From Deltaproteobacteria bacterium (GTDB taxonomy: Bacteria; Myxococcota_A; Polyangia; Polyangiales; Sandaracinaceae), in NCBI GenBank assembly GCA_017303575.1, contig JAFLCL010000050.1, forward strand, positions 1 through 39,729: 39,729 nt of DNA, in the 5' to 3' direction. Shown here in pieces: positions 23,001 through 31,730 of the stretch (its first letter is position 1; each line of letters begins with the position of its first letter). Both the position numbers and the translations under genes were made by a program. A model generated the notes under the pieces. That model searched no databases, was not told the DNA's origin, and saw nothing but the letters and a program-made list of their open reading frames with translations.

Positions 23001-24656
23001 ATGCAGCTCCGCGCCGAAGAGATCAGCGAGATCATCAAGCAGCAGATCGCGTCGTACGACAAGTCGGTCGACGTGATGGAGACGGGCACCGTCCTCTCCA
23101 CCGGTGACGGCATCGCGCGCGTCTACGGTCTCGAGAGCGCGATGGCCGGCGAGCTCGTGCAGTTCGCGTCGGGCGTGCAGGGCCTCGTGCTCAATCTCGA
23201 GGAGGACAACGTCGGTACCGCCGTTCTCGGCGAGGCCACGCAAGTCCGCGAGGGCGACGTCGTCAAGCGCACGGGCCGCATCTTCGAGGTGCCGGTGGGA
23301 CCCGCGATGGTCGGCCGCGTCGTCAACGCGCTCGGCGAGGCGATCGACGGCAAGGGTCCGATCGAGAGCAAGCTCCGTCGCCGCGTCGAGCTGAAGGCGC
23401 CCGGCATCGTGCAGCGCCAGCCGGTCAAGGAGCCTCTCCAGACGGGCATCAAGGCGATCGACGGCATGATCCCGATCGGCCGCGGTCAGCGCGAGCTCAT
23501 CATCGGTGACCGCCAGACGGGCAAGACCGCTGTCGCGCTCGACGCGATCATCAACCAGAAGGGCCTCAACGTCTTCTGCATCTACGTCGCCATCGGCCAG
23601 AAGCAGTCGACCGTCGCGAACGTCGTCACGAAGCTCCAGCAGTACGGCGCCATGGAGTACACGACGGTCGTCGTCGCCGGCGCGTCCGAGAGCGCCCCGC
23701 TGCAGTTCATCGCGCCGTACTCCGGCGTCACGATGGGCGAGTACTTCCGCGACAACGGTCAGCACGCGCTGCTCGTGTACGACGATCTCTCCAAGCAGGC
23801 GGTCGCCTACCGCCAGCTCTCCCTCCTGCTCCGCCGCCCGCCGGGCCGCGAGGCGTATCCGGGCGACGTCTTCTACGTCCACAGCCGTCTCCTCGAGCGC
23901 GCCGCCAAGATCGCCGAAGAGTGGGTGGTGGTGAAGAAGGACCAGGAGCCCAAGCGCGAGGGTGCGCACGTGCACCGCGGCGAGGACGCCAAGAAGGAGG
24001 CCGAGGCCGAGGCGAAGACGAAGGGCGGCGACTACGTCGCCAAGAAGATCCCGGACTCGGGCGGCTCGCTCACCGCGCTCCCGATCATCGAGACGCAGGC
24101 GGGTGACGTCTCGGCGTACATCCCCACGAACGTCATCTCGATCACCGACGGCCAGATCTTCCTCGAGACGGACCTCTTCTACTCGGGCGTTCGCCCCGCC
24201 ATCAACGTCGGCATCTCGGTCTCGCGCGTCGGCGGCTCGGCCCAGACCAAGGCGATGCGCGCCGTCGCCGGCAAGCTCCGCCTCGAGCTCGCGCAGTACC
24301 GCGCCATGGCGGCGTTCGCGCAGTTCGCGTCCGACCTCGACAAGGCCAGCCAGCGACAGCTCGCACGCGGCGCGCGCCTCGTCGAGATCATGAAGCAGGA
24401 CCAGTTCGTCCCGCTTCCGTTCGAGAAGCAGGTCGTCGCGATCTTCGCGGCCACCAACGGCTACGTCGACGACATCGCGACGGCTGACGTGCGCCGCTAC
24501 GAGACGGACATGCTCGCGTTCGTCGAGGGCAGCCACAAGTCGATCCTCGACAAGGTGCGCGAGTCCCGCGATCTCCCGAAGGATGCCCAGGAGGAGCTGC
24601 ACAAGGTCCTCAAGGACTTCGGCAAGATCTTCGCGGGCGGCGCGGACAAGAAGTGA
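23001..24656 (+). CDS. atpA: ATP synthase F1 subunit alpha, with an unusual insertion
   Basis: 551 residues against the usual ~505. All standard blocks are present: [11 protein letters not shown] (35-45), Walker A GDRQTGKT (169-176), the Walker B-like region [14 protein letters not shown] (259-272), and the arginine-finger region [19 protein letters not shown] near the C-terminal third. The extra length sits between SRLLERAAK (295-303) and [13 protein letters not shown] (354 onward). Normally only about 6 residues separate these, but here a charged Lys/Glu/His-rich segment of about 50 does (bases 23910-24059). Alpha binds non-catalytic nucleotide and lines the active site of beta. Flanking hairpins lie before and after the gene. 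Confidence 0.96.
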   Translation: MQLRAEEISEIIKQQIASYDKSVDVMETGTVLSTGDGIARVYGLESAMAGELVQFASGVQGLVLNLEEDNVGTAVLGEATQVREGDVVKRTGRIFEVPVGPAMVGRVVNALGEAIDGKGPIESKLRRRVELKAPGIVQRQPVKEPLQTGIKAIDGMIPIGRGQRELIIGDRQTGKTAVALDAIINQKGLNVFCIYVAIGQKQSTVANVVTKLQQYGAMEYTTVVVAGASESAPLQFIAPYSGVTMGEYFRDNGQHALLVYDDLSKQAVAYRQLSLLLRRPPGREAYPGDVFYVHSRLLERAAKIAEEWVVVKKDQEPKREGAHVHRGEDAKKEAEAEAKTKGGDYVAKKIPDSGGSLTALPIIETQAGDVSAYIPTNVISITDGQIFLETDLFYSGVRPAINVGISVSRVGGSAQTKAMRAVAGKLRLELAQYRAMAAFAQFASDLDKASQRQLARGARLVEIMKQDQFVPLPFEKQVVAIFAATNGYVDDIATADVRRYETDMLAFVEGSHKSILDKVRESRDLPKDAQEELHKVLKDFGKIFAGGADKK

Positions 24657-24663
24657 TTGTTGA

Positions 24664-24691
24664 GGAGGCTCGCGCTCGCGCGTGAGCCTCC
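24664..24691 (+). promoter_or_regulatory. Hairpin between atpA and atpG
   Basis: GGAGGCTC (24664-24671), an inner GCGC/GCGC pair, and GAGCCTCC (24684-24691) form a long stem in the 47-base gap. The ribosome-binding site of atpG follows it. The arms repeat the sequence of the hairpin before atpA. Confidence 0.6.
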
Positions 24692-24703
24692 GACGGAGTC
24701 TTC

Positions 24704-25609
24704 ATGGCGAACCTCAAGGCGATCCGCAGCCGCATCGTCAGCGTCAAGAACACGCAGAAGATCACCAAGGCCATGAAGATGGTCGCGGCGGCGCGTCTTC
24801 GTCGTGCGCAGCAGGCGATCACCGAGCTGCGTCCCTACGCCCTCAAGACCATGGAGGTCCTGTCGAGCGTGGCCGCGCGCGCGGGCGACGACGAGGTGCA
24901 TCCGCTCCTCGCGCGCCGTGAGCCCAAGAAGGTGCTCATCGTCGTGCTGACCTCGGACCGCGGCCTCGCGGGCGCGTTCAACGCGAACATCAACCGCGCG
25001 GCGCTGACGAAGTGGAAGGAGCTCGAGGCGCGCGGCGTCGCGGTCTCCTTCGCCGTCATCGGCCGCAAGGGGCGCGACTTCTTCCGCCGTCGCGACGCGA
25101 AGATCGAGTTCGACTTCACGGGCGTCTTCGAGAACCTCTCGGTCACCAAGGCCGGCGAGATCGGCCGCGCGATCGTGGCCGAGTACGGCGCCGACGGTCA
25201 CGACGCCGTCTACCTCGTCTACAACGAGTTCAAGAGCGCGATCTCGCAGAAGGTCGTCTTCGAGCCGCTGGTCCCGATCACGCCGCACGTCTCCGAGGCC
25301 GAGGCCGCGGAGGCCAAGGCCGGCGATGCCAAGGGCGGCGGCGCGAACGTGGACTTCATCTACGAGCCCAACAAGCGCGCGCTGCTCGATCGCTTGCTGC
25401 CGATGTACGTCGAGGTCGAGGTCTTCCGCGCGCTCCTCGAGTCCGTCGCCTCCGAGCACGGCGCCCGCATGACCGCGATGGACAACGCGACCAAGAATGC
25501 GTCCGAGATGATCGGCCGCCTCACGCTCATCTACAACCGCGCGCGTCAAGCTGCGATCACCACCGAGCTGATGGAGATCATCGGCGGCGCCGAGGCGCTC
25601 AAGGGCTGA
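24704..25609 (+). CDS. atpG: ATP synthase F1 subunit gamma
   Basis: 301 residues, normal length. The N-terminus is MANLKAIRSRIVSVKNTQKITKAMKMVAAARL, the first helix of the rotor shaft. The middle VLTSDRGLAGAFNANI and the C-terminus MTAMDNATKNASEMIGRLTLIYNRARQAAITTELMEIIGGAEAL are the family signatures. A low-complexity Glu/Ala/Lys/Gly segment (EAEAAEAKAGDAKGGG) sits in the globular part where other gammas have a variable loop. The gamma shaft turns inside the head and couples to the c-ring. No atpD follows; the next gene encodes an unrelated lipoprotein. Confidence 0.96.
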   Translation: MANLKAIRSRIVSVKNTQKITKAMKMVAAARLRRAQQAITELRPYALKTMEVLSSVAARAGDDEVHPLLARREPKKVLIVVLTSDRGLAGAFNANINRAALTKWKELEARGVAVSFAVIGRKGRDFFRRRDAKIEFDFTGVFENLSVTKAGEIGRAIVAEYGADGHDAVYLVYNEFKSAISQKVVFEPLVPITPHVSEAEAAEAKAGDAKGGGANVDFIYEPNKRALLDRLLPMYVEVEVFRALLESVASEHGARMTAMDNATKNASEMIGRLTLIYNRARQAAITTELMEIIGGAEALKG

Positions 25610-25631
25610 GCGAGCGCGCCTGCGGGCTCGC
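25610..25631 (+). terminator. Hairpin after atpG
   Basis: GCGAGC (25610-25615) and GCTCGC (25626-25631) pair around a 10-base loop directly after the atpG stop. There is no T-run, so it may be only a weak terminator or a 3' stabiliser. Confidence 0.35.
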
Positions 25632-25649
25632 CGACACGAAGGAGATCCG

Positions 25650-26120
25650 ATGAGCACGACGTGGAAGACGGTCTCCCTCGTGGCGGTGTGCGCGCTGTCT
25701 GGCGTCGCGGTCGGATGCGGCGGTGGCGCCTCGTCGAGCGCACAAGAAACGACGCCCGCGCCCGACACGACGCAGCAGCAGAGCGCCGCGAATTCGGGCG
25801 GCGAGGCCGAGGCGTATCCGATGCCGCTCCCGAACTTCCTCGGCGCGGTGACGCGTGAGGTGCTGCCCGATCTCTGCTCGGACGCGAGCCCGCTCCGCAC
25901 CTGCTACCCGTCGATCGACGCAGAGCTGTGTGCCAACGCGTTCGCGACGGCGATGATGCTCTGCGGAGAGAACATGCAGAGCACGTTGCCGGCCGAGGTG
26001 ACCGAGGAGAACGCGGACCCGGTGGCGACGGCCGTCGCGACGTGCGCGCGCATGGCCTACCAAGCAGGCCTCGAGCAAGCGGGCGTCGTGCGCGCCACCG
26101 ACTGTCCCCTGGCGCGGTGA
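25650..26120 (+). CDS. Small Cys-rich lipoprotein of unknown function
   Basis: 156 residues. Signal KTVSLVAVCALSGVAVGC (acylated Cys near residue 23), then a Ser/Thr/Gln/Pro linker (~24-58). The folded part has six Cys in regular spacing (DLCSDAS, RTCYPS, ELCANAF, MLCGEN, ATCARM, TDCPLAR), so a small disulfide-stabilised helical domain is likely. No family recognised. A GAAGGAGA ribosome-binding site lies about 6 bases before ATG 25650. The next gene begins 8 bases after the stop. Confidence 0.6.
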   Translation: MSTTWKTVSLVAVCALSGVAVGCGGGASSSAQETTPAPDTTQQQSAANSGGEAEAYPMPLPNFLGAVTREVLPDLCSDASPLRTCYPSIDAELCANAFATAMMLCGENMQSTLPAEVTEENADPVATAVATCARMAYQAGLEQAGVVRATDCPLAR

Positions 26121-26127
26121 TGGAGTC

Positions 26128-26583
26128 GTGACCGACGTCGAGATCGCGCTCTTTCGGGCCGGGCTCGTGGCGATCGGGCTCCTCACGTCGGTCGAGTTCG
26201 AGAAGCGCACGGGCGAGATCCCGAACCTCGTGCCCCTCGTCGCGATCGTCGCGGGCATCGCCGCAGGCGCCTACGCAGGCACCGCGCTGGCGTCGCTCGC
26301 AGGCCTCGCGATCCTCGGCCTCCCCGCGATCCTCGCGTACACGAGAGAGGCGCTGCGTCCCGACGCGGCCAAGCTCGCGCTGGGCCTGGGCGCGTGCCTC
26401 GGCACCGAGGGCGCGCTCGTCACGCTCGTGTTCGGCGCGATCTGGGTCAACGCGCTCGCGGGCCGCAAGGCCGAGTGGAAGAAGCTCCACAAGCCCATGC
26501 CCCGCATCGACGCCGCGCCCCGCATCGCGGTGCTCGCGACGATGGGCGCAGGCTCGAGCCTCGCGTACGCCCTCGCGACCTGA
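26128..26583 (+). CDS. Small membrane protein resembling a degenerate A24 prepilin peptidase
   Basis: 151 residues, GTG start, four or five membrane spans. The order of features is that of A24 (prepilin peptidase/CpaA) cores: a first span, then EKRTGEIPNLVPL (25-37), where peptidases have D-x-R-x-x-x-IPN, then LRPDAAKLALGLGACLG (77-92), where they have GxGDxKLxxxLG. The first catalytic Asp is Glu (E25); the second is present (D79). So it may be a non-catalytic relative or a chance resemblance. The region after ~110 (GRKAEWKKLHKPMPR) is basic and cytoplasmic. It is probably co-transcribed with the lipoprotein gene just upstream. Confidence 0.5.
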   Translation: MTDVEIALFRAGLVAIGLLTSVEFEKRTGEIPNLVPLVAIVAGIAAGAYAGTALASLAGLAILGLPAILAYTREALRPDAAKLALGLGACLGTEGALVTLVFGAIWVNALAGRKAEWKKLHKPMPRIDAAPRIAVLATMGAGSSLAYALAT

Positions 26584-26621
26584 TCGCTTGTCGTGACTGT
26601 CGGGCTCGGGCCCAATGAGGC

Positions 26622-27272
26622 GTGCTCGTCACGAACGGCCAGCTCGTGTACCTCGCGATGGCGTGCGTGATCACGTGCGCGGCGGGCGCGCTGGCCGTGC
26701 GGCATCGCGCGTCGTTCGCGCTCTTCACGCAGGGCTATCGCGCGCAGCTGCTCTCGCGGCCCCGTCTGGCGCTCTTCGCGACGGCCTGGGCCGCGTTCGT
26801 CTTCCTCGCGCCGCTCACGGGTGATCCGACGTGGGACGCCATCGACGCCAGCTTCATGTCGATCGGTTGCTACGTGCTCGCGCCGTGGACGCTCGGCGTG
26901 CTCTACCGCGCGACGAAGAGGTCGATGCGTGAGGTCGTCGTCGCCCTCGTGTCGTCGCTGTTCGTGTCGAGCTGGTCGTACGACCTCTACCTCGTCGTGC
27001 GCGACGGCGTGTTTCCGCCCACCTCCGTCCCGAACCTCTTCGCATCTCTGATCCTCTACGTGCTCGGCGGCCTCTTCTTCAGCCTCGGCGAGCATGGCGA
27101 GCGGGGTCTGGTGTTCGTGTTCATGGACTCGCGCTGGCCTGCGTGGAGCGGGGATCGATGGACGTTGCGCGTCGCAGGCCGCGCGGCGGTGCTCGCGAGC
27201 TTGATCGCTGCACCCGTCGTCGTGTTCTTGGTGTGGGTCGTCCTCTCGGAGCTCCAGCTCTGGCCCTCCTGA
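26622..27272 (+). CDS. Polytopic membrane protein of unknown function
   Basis: 216 residues, GTG start, six hydrophobic segments (near 6-26, 48-66, 78-97, 103-122, 135-155 and 188-211). Connecting loops are short and basic (RHRASFALFTQGYRAQLLSR; YRATKRSMREV). Four acidic/aromatic residues cluster in loops (GDPTWDAID, SWSYDLYLVVRDG), which hints at a transporter or sensor, but no family is recognised. A GCCTC/GAGGC stem (27274-27289) follows the stop and may terminate the group starting at 25650. Confidence 0.55.
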   Translation: MLVTNGQLVYLAMACVITCAAGALAVRHRASFALFTQGYRAQLLSRPRLALFATAWAAFVFLAPLTGDPTWDAIDASFMSIGCYVLAPWTLGVLYRATKRSMREVVVALVSSLFVSSWSYDLYLVVRDGVFPPTSVPNLFASLILYVLGGLFFSLGEHGERGLVFVFMDSRWPAWSGDRWTLRVAGRAAVLASLIAAPVVVFLVWVVLSELQLWPS

Positions 27273-27273
27273 C

Positions 27274-27289
27274 GCCTCGCACGAGAGGC
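27274..27289 (+). terminator. Possible terminator after the membrane-protein gene
   Basis: GCCTC (27274-27278) and GAGGC (27285-27289) pair around a 6-base loop, and the outer bases GACGC/GCGTC could extend the stem over a short bulge. It begins at the stop codon of the gene. No T-run. Confidence 0.3.
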
Positions 27290-27388
27290 TCGCGTCATGC
27301 GGCTCGGTGTCTCGGCGTGGGCGCCGCGAGCGCTTCGCCCTGATCGCACGGCTGGCGATGGTGCGCTCCGCACGATAAACGCCGCGCC

Positions 27389-28357
27389 GTGTCGGCTCGA
27401 GCCCTCGTCCTCGTGTGCGTGGCCGCTGCGTTCCTGGGCGCGGCGGTGAGCGGCGCCGGCGCACAGCAGCAGCGCTGCGTGAGCGGCTTCACCTGTGACG
27501 ATCCCGAGTGGCGCTTCACGTACGCGTCGCGTCGCGTGAAGGTCGTCTTGCTCGCGGGCTCGATCGGCGCGTTCCAGGACGAGCCCTACGGGCGACTGAT
27601 CCACGAGTGGTGCGAGAACGCCGAGGTACGAAACCTCTCGCACGTGGGCTTCGGCGCCTACCAGCTCCACCAGGTCTGGACCCAAGAGGTGCTGCGCAAC
27701 CCGCGCTATCCGATGGGCGCGCAGGGCCTCGAGCTCTGGGTGTGGTGGAACGGCGGCCTCAACAGCGCGGCGTCCGCGAACCGAACGAACCGCTACATCC
27801 GACGCCTCTTCACCGAGGCGCATCGGCGCAACATCCGCGTCGTCGGCATGACGCTGACGCCCTGGGGCGCGCTCGACGACGAGCGTCGCTGGGGCGGCAC
27901 GCGCGCGCTCGACACGCTGCGCAACACGCGTCGCATCGTGGACTTCGTGATGGGCCGCGCGAATCCGCGCGACGCGCTGGGCTCGTTCGTGAGCGATCGT
28001 GGCGCGACGCCCGACGGTCCGTGGACACCCGCCGAGCTCGCCGACGTGCGCATCGATCTCTTCGACTCGAGCCTCCGCAATGCGAGCGCGCCCGTGCGCG
28101 ACGTGGCCGAGATGCGGCGCATGCTCGAGCGTGATGCGCGCTACAGGCAGCAGCTCGCCGACCTCGACGAGGCGCAGCGCACCGCGCGCATGGACGGGGA
28201 TGCGCGCACGCTGAGCGAGCTCCCGCGTTGGTTTCTTCGTCCCGAGATCCGCGGCTTCGATCCCGTGCACCCGAACCGCGCGGGTCATCGCGCGATCGCG
28301 CTGCTCGCCTGTCGACAGATGCCCGCGAGCTGGGGCTGTCACTGTCCGACGCAGTGA
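27389..28357 (+). CDS. Secreted SGNH-hydrolase-like protein
   Basis: 322 residues from GTG 27389; signal peptide with cleavage likely after GAGA (about 25). The SGNH/GDSL order is visible: LLAGSIGAF (54-62, block I, Ser58 as nucleophile in place of GDS), WWNGGLNSA (119-127, block III with Asn) and FDPVHPNRAGH (290-300, block V, D291 and H294 as dyad). Such enzymes are esterases or acyltransferases on lipids or surface sugars. An extra Cys pair (RCVSGFTC, 30-36) and a Cys-rich tail (SWGCHC) suggest disulfides in a periplasmic protein. Block II (Gly) is less clear. The next gene (VWA lipoprotein) starts 45 bases later. Confidence 0.65.
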   Translation: MSARALVLVCVAAAFLGAAVSGAGAQQQRCVSGFTCDDPEWRFTYASRRVKVVLLAGSIGAFQDEPYGRLIHEWCENAEVRNLSHVGFGAYQLHQVWTQEVLRNPRYPMGAQGLELWVWWNGGLNSAASANRTNRYIRRLFTEAHRRNIRVVGMTLTPWGALDDERRWGGTRALDTLRNTRRIVDFVMGRANPRDALGSFVSDRGATPDGPWTPAELADVRIDLFDSSLRNASAPVRDVAEMRRMLERDARYRQQLADLDEAQRTARMDGDARTLSELPRWFLRPEIRGFDPVHPNRAGHRAIALLACRQMPASWGCHCPTQ

Positions 28358-28401
28358 TCGCGCTTCGTGCCAAACGGCACGACTCCACGCATCATCGGGG
28401 G

Positions 28402-29475
28402 ATGAGCACGCACTCGTTCTCTCGCGTCGCGACCGCCTCTGCCCTCGCGATCCTCGGCGGCTGCGCCTGCGGCGACGATCCCGGCACCGGCGATGGCGGC
28501 CCTGGCTCGCGCGTGGACTCGGCGATCGATGCACCGGGCCTCGACACCGGCCTCAGCAGCGAGATCGACGCGACGAACGTGTGCGCCGCGCAGCGGGTGA
28601 CGGCGCGACGCGTGACGCCGAACGTGGTCCTCGTCGTCGATCAGTCCGGCAGCATGACCGAGGACTTTGGCGACTCCGATCGCTGGGACTCGCTCCGCAA
28701 CTCGCTGCTCGACGAGCCCGACGGCCTCATCGCGACGCTCCAGACCTCGGTGCGGTTCGGCCTGGCGCTCTACTCGTCGGAGGCCGGCGATGACGGCCCG
28801 GCGGTGGGCATGTGCCCGATGCTGACGTGGGTCGATCCGGCGATCGAGAACTACGCCGCGATCCGCGACGTGTACCGGCCCGCGGATCCGCTCGACGAGA
28901 CGCCGACCGGCGAGAGCATCGACGCGGTGCTCGCGCGCCTCGCCGACGTGCCCGATCCCACCGACGATCCGACCATCCTGATCCTGGCGACGGACGGCGA
29001 GCCCGACACGTGTGCAGAGCCGAACCCGCAGAACGGCCAAGAGGAGTCGATCGCGGCGATCGAGCGCGCGTACGACAGGTCGATCCGAACCTTCGTGATC
29101 AGCGTCGGCAACGACGTGGGCATGGAGCACCTCCAAGACGTCGCGAACGCAGGCGTGGGCCGTGGTGCGGGCGATCCCGACGCGCCGTTCTGGGTCGCCG
29201 GTGACGACGAGGGCCTGCGCACCGCGCTGCTCGAGATCGTGGGCGGTGAGCTCTCGTGCGTGATCACGCTCGAGGGCCGCATCGAGGATCTCTCGCAAGC
29301 GTGCACGGGAACCGTCGTGCTCGACGGCACCGAGCTCGACTGCGACGACCCCAACGGCTGGCGCGCGATCGACGAGACGCACATCGAGCTCCAGGGCACG
29401 GCCTGCGATCGCCTCCAGAGCAACCCCCGCGCGACGCTCGAAGCGACCTTCCCGTGCGGCGTGATCTTGATCTGA
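28402..29475 (+). CDS. VWA-domain lipoprotein
   Basis: 357 residues from ATG 28402, with a lipoprotein signal SALAILGGCACG (Cys21) and an Asp/Gly-rich linker. The VWA fold has an intact metal site: VVLVVDQSGSM (75-85) gives DxSxS, DETPTGES the Thr, and ATDGEPDTC the Asp. The C-terminal part is beta-rich with Cys pairs, as in the VWA lipoprotein at 9865. Likely a surface adhesion or complex-assembly protein; ligand unknown. Its last bases overlap the probable start (GTG 29454) of the next gene. Confidence 0.8.
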   Translation: MSTHSFSRVATASALAILGGCACGDDPGTGDGGPGSRVDSAIDAPGLDTGLSSEIDATNVCAAQRVTARRVTPNVVLVVDQSGSMTEDFGDSDRWDSLRNSLLDEPDGLIATLQTSVRFGLALYSSEAGDDGPAVGMCPMLTWVDPAIENYAAIRDVYRPADPLDETPTGESIDAVLARLADVPDPTDDPTILILATDGEPDTCAEPNPQNGQEESIAAIERAYDRSIRTFVISVGNDVGMEHLQDVANAGVGRGAGDPDAPFWVAGDDEGLRTALLEIVGGELSCVITLEGRIEDLSQACTGTVVLDGTELDCDDPNGWRAIDETHIELQGTACDRLQSNPRATLEATFPCGVILI

Positions 29476-31268
29476 GCATCGGCATCCGATGTCTCGTCGC
29501 GGTCCTCGCGACGCTCCTCATCGCGTGCGCGCCACAGACGCAACTCGGTGAGGCGTGTGGAGAGCGCCCCGACGACGAGCACGTGACCGGACCCTTCGTG
29601 CCCATCGCGCTCGACGTGATCGTGGTGATCGATGACACGCCCGCCACGCAGCCCTTCGTCGGCGAGTTCGCGGACGCGCTCCCGATCTTTCTGCGCGCGT
29701 TGCTCTCAGGCGATCACGATGGGGCCGGCGTGCCCGAGACGGTCGCGGTGGACTCGCTCCACGTCGGCGTGATCACGGGGGAGCTCGGCGGCGGAATGCG
29801 TCCGATCGAGGGCTGCGAAGGACCAGGTGGCGACGCGCGTCTTCGCGTGAACAGCACGGACGCGAGCTGTCGCGGCATGCTCCCAGGAGGCTTCTTGTCG
29901 CTGCGTCGCGACGACGACTCCTCGGCGCTCGACGCGCTCGCCTGCGTGGCGCGCACGACCGGTGACGGGTGCACGATTTCGCAACCGCTCGAGGCGCTGC
30001 TTCGTGCGGTGACCGATCCCGAGGTCCACAGCTGGGATCGCGTCGGTCTCGTGCCGCCCAGGTTCCTCGATGCTTCGGGTCTCGAGCTCGCGAGCGGTCA
30101 CGCGTGTCCGCCGGGCGGAGGCTGCCCGCACGAGGGCTTCGTTCGCCCCTACGCCCAGCGCCTGGCGATCGTGCTGACCGCAGGCGACGACTGCTCAGTC
30201 GCGGACCCGGGGGTGCTCGATCCGGACGAGGCGCGCCTCGCGGACGCTCCCCCGCCGATGCGCTGCGCGATCGCCGATCGACGCGGCCTCTTGCGTGGGC
30301 CGAGCCGAAACGGCGACGCCTCGTCGGTGTGGCCGCCCTGGTCGCTCCACGTGATCGCGGGCGTCCCGAGTGACCTCGCCGTCCCTCCGGGATCCCCTCC
30401 TCGGGGCGTCTCGGCGCTCGCCGATCCTCGCATGGAGGTGCGCCTGACCTCGGACGAGCGATCGCTGGAGCCCTCGTGCGTGAGCGCGGATGGGTATCCC
30501 GCGACGCCGCCGCGTCGTCTCGTCGCCGCGGTCGCCGACGCGATCGCGGGTGACGCATCCCTTCAGTCGATCTGTGCGCGGGAGCCTCGCGCACAGCTGC
30601 TCGACATCGCGTCCGCCGTCGTACGCGACTGGGGTGCGCAGTGCCTTCCCGTCGCGCCGAGTCGACCTTCTTCCGCGCCTGACGAGTGTGTGCTGTTCGA
30701 GGCCTTGCCCGTGGAGCGAACGCTCGGCTGCGACGCGCTGCCGGCTCGACGTCTCGAGGGTCGGTACACCGACGGCCTCCGCGCGTGGGAGCTCTGTCGG
30801 ATCGACCGTGTCGAGGGTGCGATGGACGAGCGCGCCGGTTGGTACGCGGACCAGACCGTCGAGTGCACGCGCGAGCCACCTCGCCTCGCCTTCACCTCGA
30901 CGTTCGAGCCCGTGTTCGGTGCGAGTCTCGAGCTGCACTGCTCGGCGTTCGACACGATCGAGCTTCGCTGCGACGAGGACAACGATGCGAGCCGGCCGTG
31001 TGCGCGAGGCATGCGCTGCACGCCCGGTGAGCGCGATCGTTGCAGCTCGGGCTCGACCGTCACGGCGCCGTTGCGATGCGATCCCGTGGCGAGGACATGT
31101 GCCATCGCGTGTACGACGGACGAAGACTGCGCTGCTGCGGGCGCCGCCGAGCGACGTTGCGACCGACGTCTCGTGCGGGAGGCGGACGCCGCCGAATTCG
31201 TGCGTGCCCTCGACCCGATCGCGAGCCAGACGCGCGGCGTCTGCGTGGCGCCCTCCTGCTCGCCCTGA
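29454..31268 (+). CDS. Large Cys-rich lipoprotein with degenerate VWA-like domain
   Basis: 604 residues from GTG 29454, the only in-frame start that leads straight into a lipoprotein signal (RCLVAVLATLLIAC, Cys near 25). It overlaps the preceding VWA gene by 22 bases, so the two are co-transcribed. Residues ~45-260 keep the strand order of a VWA domain (LDVIVVIDDTPATQPF, then HVGVITGELGGG, then LAIVLTAGDDC). The MIDAS is broken: DDTPA stands in place of DxSxS. Many Cys occur throughout, with a cluster at the end (CARGMRCTPGERDRC, then CAIACTTDEDC). This is a sister-type partner to the VWA gene before it; function unknown. Confidence 0.6.
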   Translation: MRRDLDLSIGIRCLVAVLATLLIACAPQTQLGEACGERPDDEHVTGPFVPIALDVIVVIDDTPATQPFVGEFADALPIFLRALLSGDHDGAGVPETVAVDSLHVGVITGELGGGMRPIEGCEGPGGDARLRVNSTDASCRGMLPGGFLSLRRDDDSSALDALACVARTTGDGCTISQPLEALLRAVTDPEVHSWDRVGLVPPRFLDASGLELASGHACPPGGGCPHEGFVRPYAQRLAIVLTAGDDCSVADPGVLDPDEARLADAPPPMRCAIADRRGLLRGPSRNGDASSVWPPWSLHVIAGVPSDLAVPPGSPPRGVSALADPRMEVRLTSDERSLEPSCVSADGYPATPPRRLVAAVADAIAGDASLQSICAREPRAQLLDIASAVVRDWGAQCLPVAPSRPSSAPDECVLFEALPVERTLGCDALPARRLEGRYTDGLRAWELCRIDRVEGAMDERAGWYADQTVECTREPPRLAFTSTFEPVFGASLELHCSAFDTIELRCDEDNDASRPCARGMRCTPGERDRCSSGSTVTAPLRCDPVARTCAIACTTDEDCAAAGAAERRCDRRLVREADAAEFVRALDPIASQTRGVCVAPSCSP

Positions 31269-31269
31269 C

Positions 31270-31563
31270 TCACGAGCGCTCGCGCGGCTCGTCGGCTTCG
31301 CCGCGGAGCGTCCGTCTTCGCTGACGCATGCCCATCAGGAGGTCGAGCACACCCGCGTAGCGCATCGTGGGGTCGACGTAGCGCTCGAGGACATAGAAGA
31401 GGAAGTAGTAGAAGCGCGCCGACGACCATGCGAGCAGGGCGAGCAGGAACGCGACGCGGAGGTTCGGCGCCTCGAGCCACACGATGGCCGCGGCGAGGAT
31501 CGCGATCACCGCGAACATCACACCCTTGGCGACGATCCACGTCTTGGAGGTCAGGTCCGTCAT
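31270..31563 (-). CDS. Small membrane protein
   Basis: 97 residues from ATG 31563 (GAGGGCGAG upstream). Two membrane spans (about 14-30 and 36-52, VMFAVIAILAAAIVWL and VAFLLALLAWSSARFYYFLF) and a basic tail (MRQRRRTLRGEADEPRERS). The aromatic cluster after the second span (RFYYFLFYVLERYVDP) is distinctive, but I recognise no family. The stop lies one base after the end of the rightward gene, so the two converge. Confidence 0.6.
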   Translation of the reverse strand: MTDLTSKTWIVAKGVMFAVIAILAAAIVWLEAPNLRVAFLLALLAWSSARFYYFLFYVLERYVDPTMRYAGVLDLLMGMRQRRRTLRGEADEPRERS

Positions 31564-31730
31564 CTCGCCCTCAGTGAGACGAGGATGCCTGATCGGCCCG
31601 GTGGGGACGCCGGTCGCCACGCTGCGCGCGCGGGTACGGTGTGCAGGCCCCGTCCGTCGTACGGATTCGCGGACGTTTTCGAGGACGCGCGTCCCGATCC
31701 TGCGGGCACGCGCCTCGCAACGACACGTGC

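Noticed and set aside
23910..24059. Intein in AtpA
   Set aside because: The insertion is only about 45 residues, has no Cys/Ser start, no His-Asn end and no Hint blocks.
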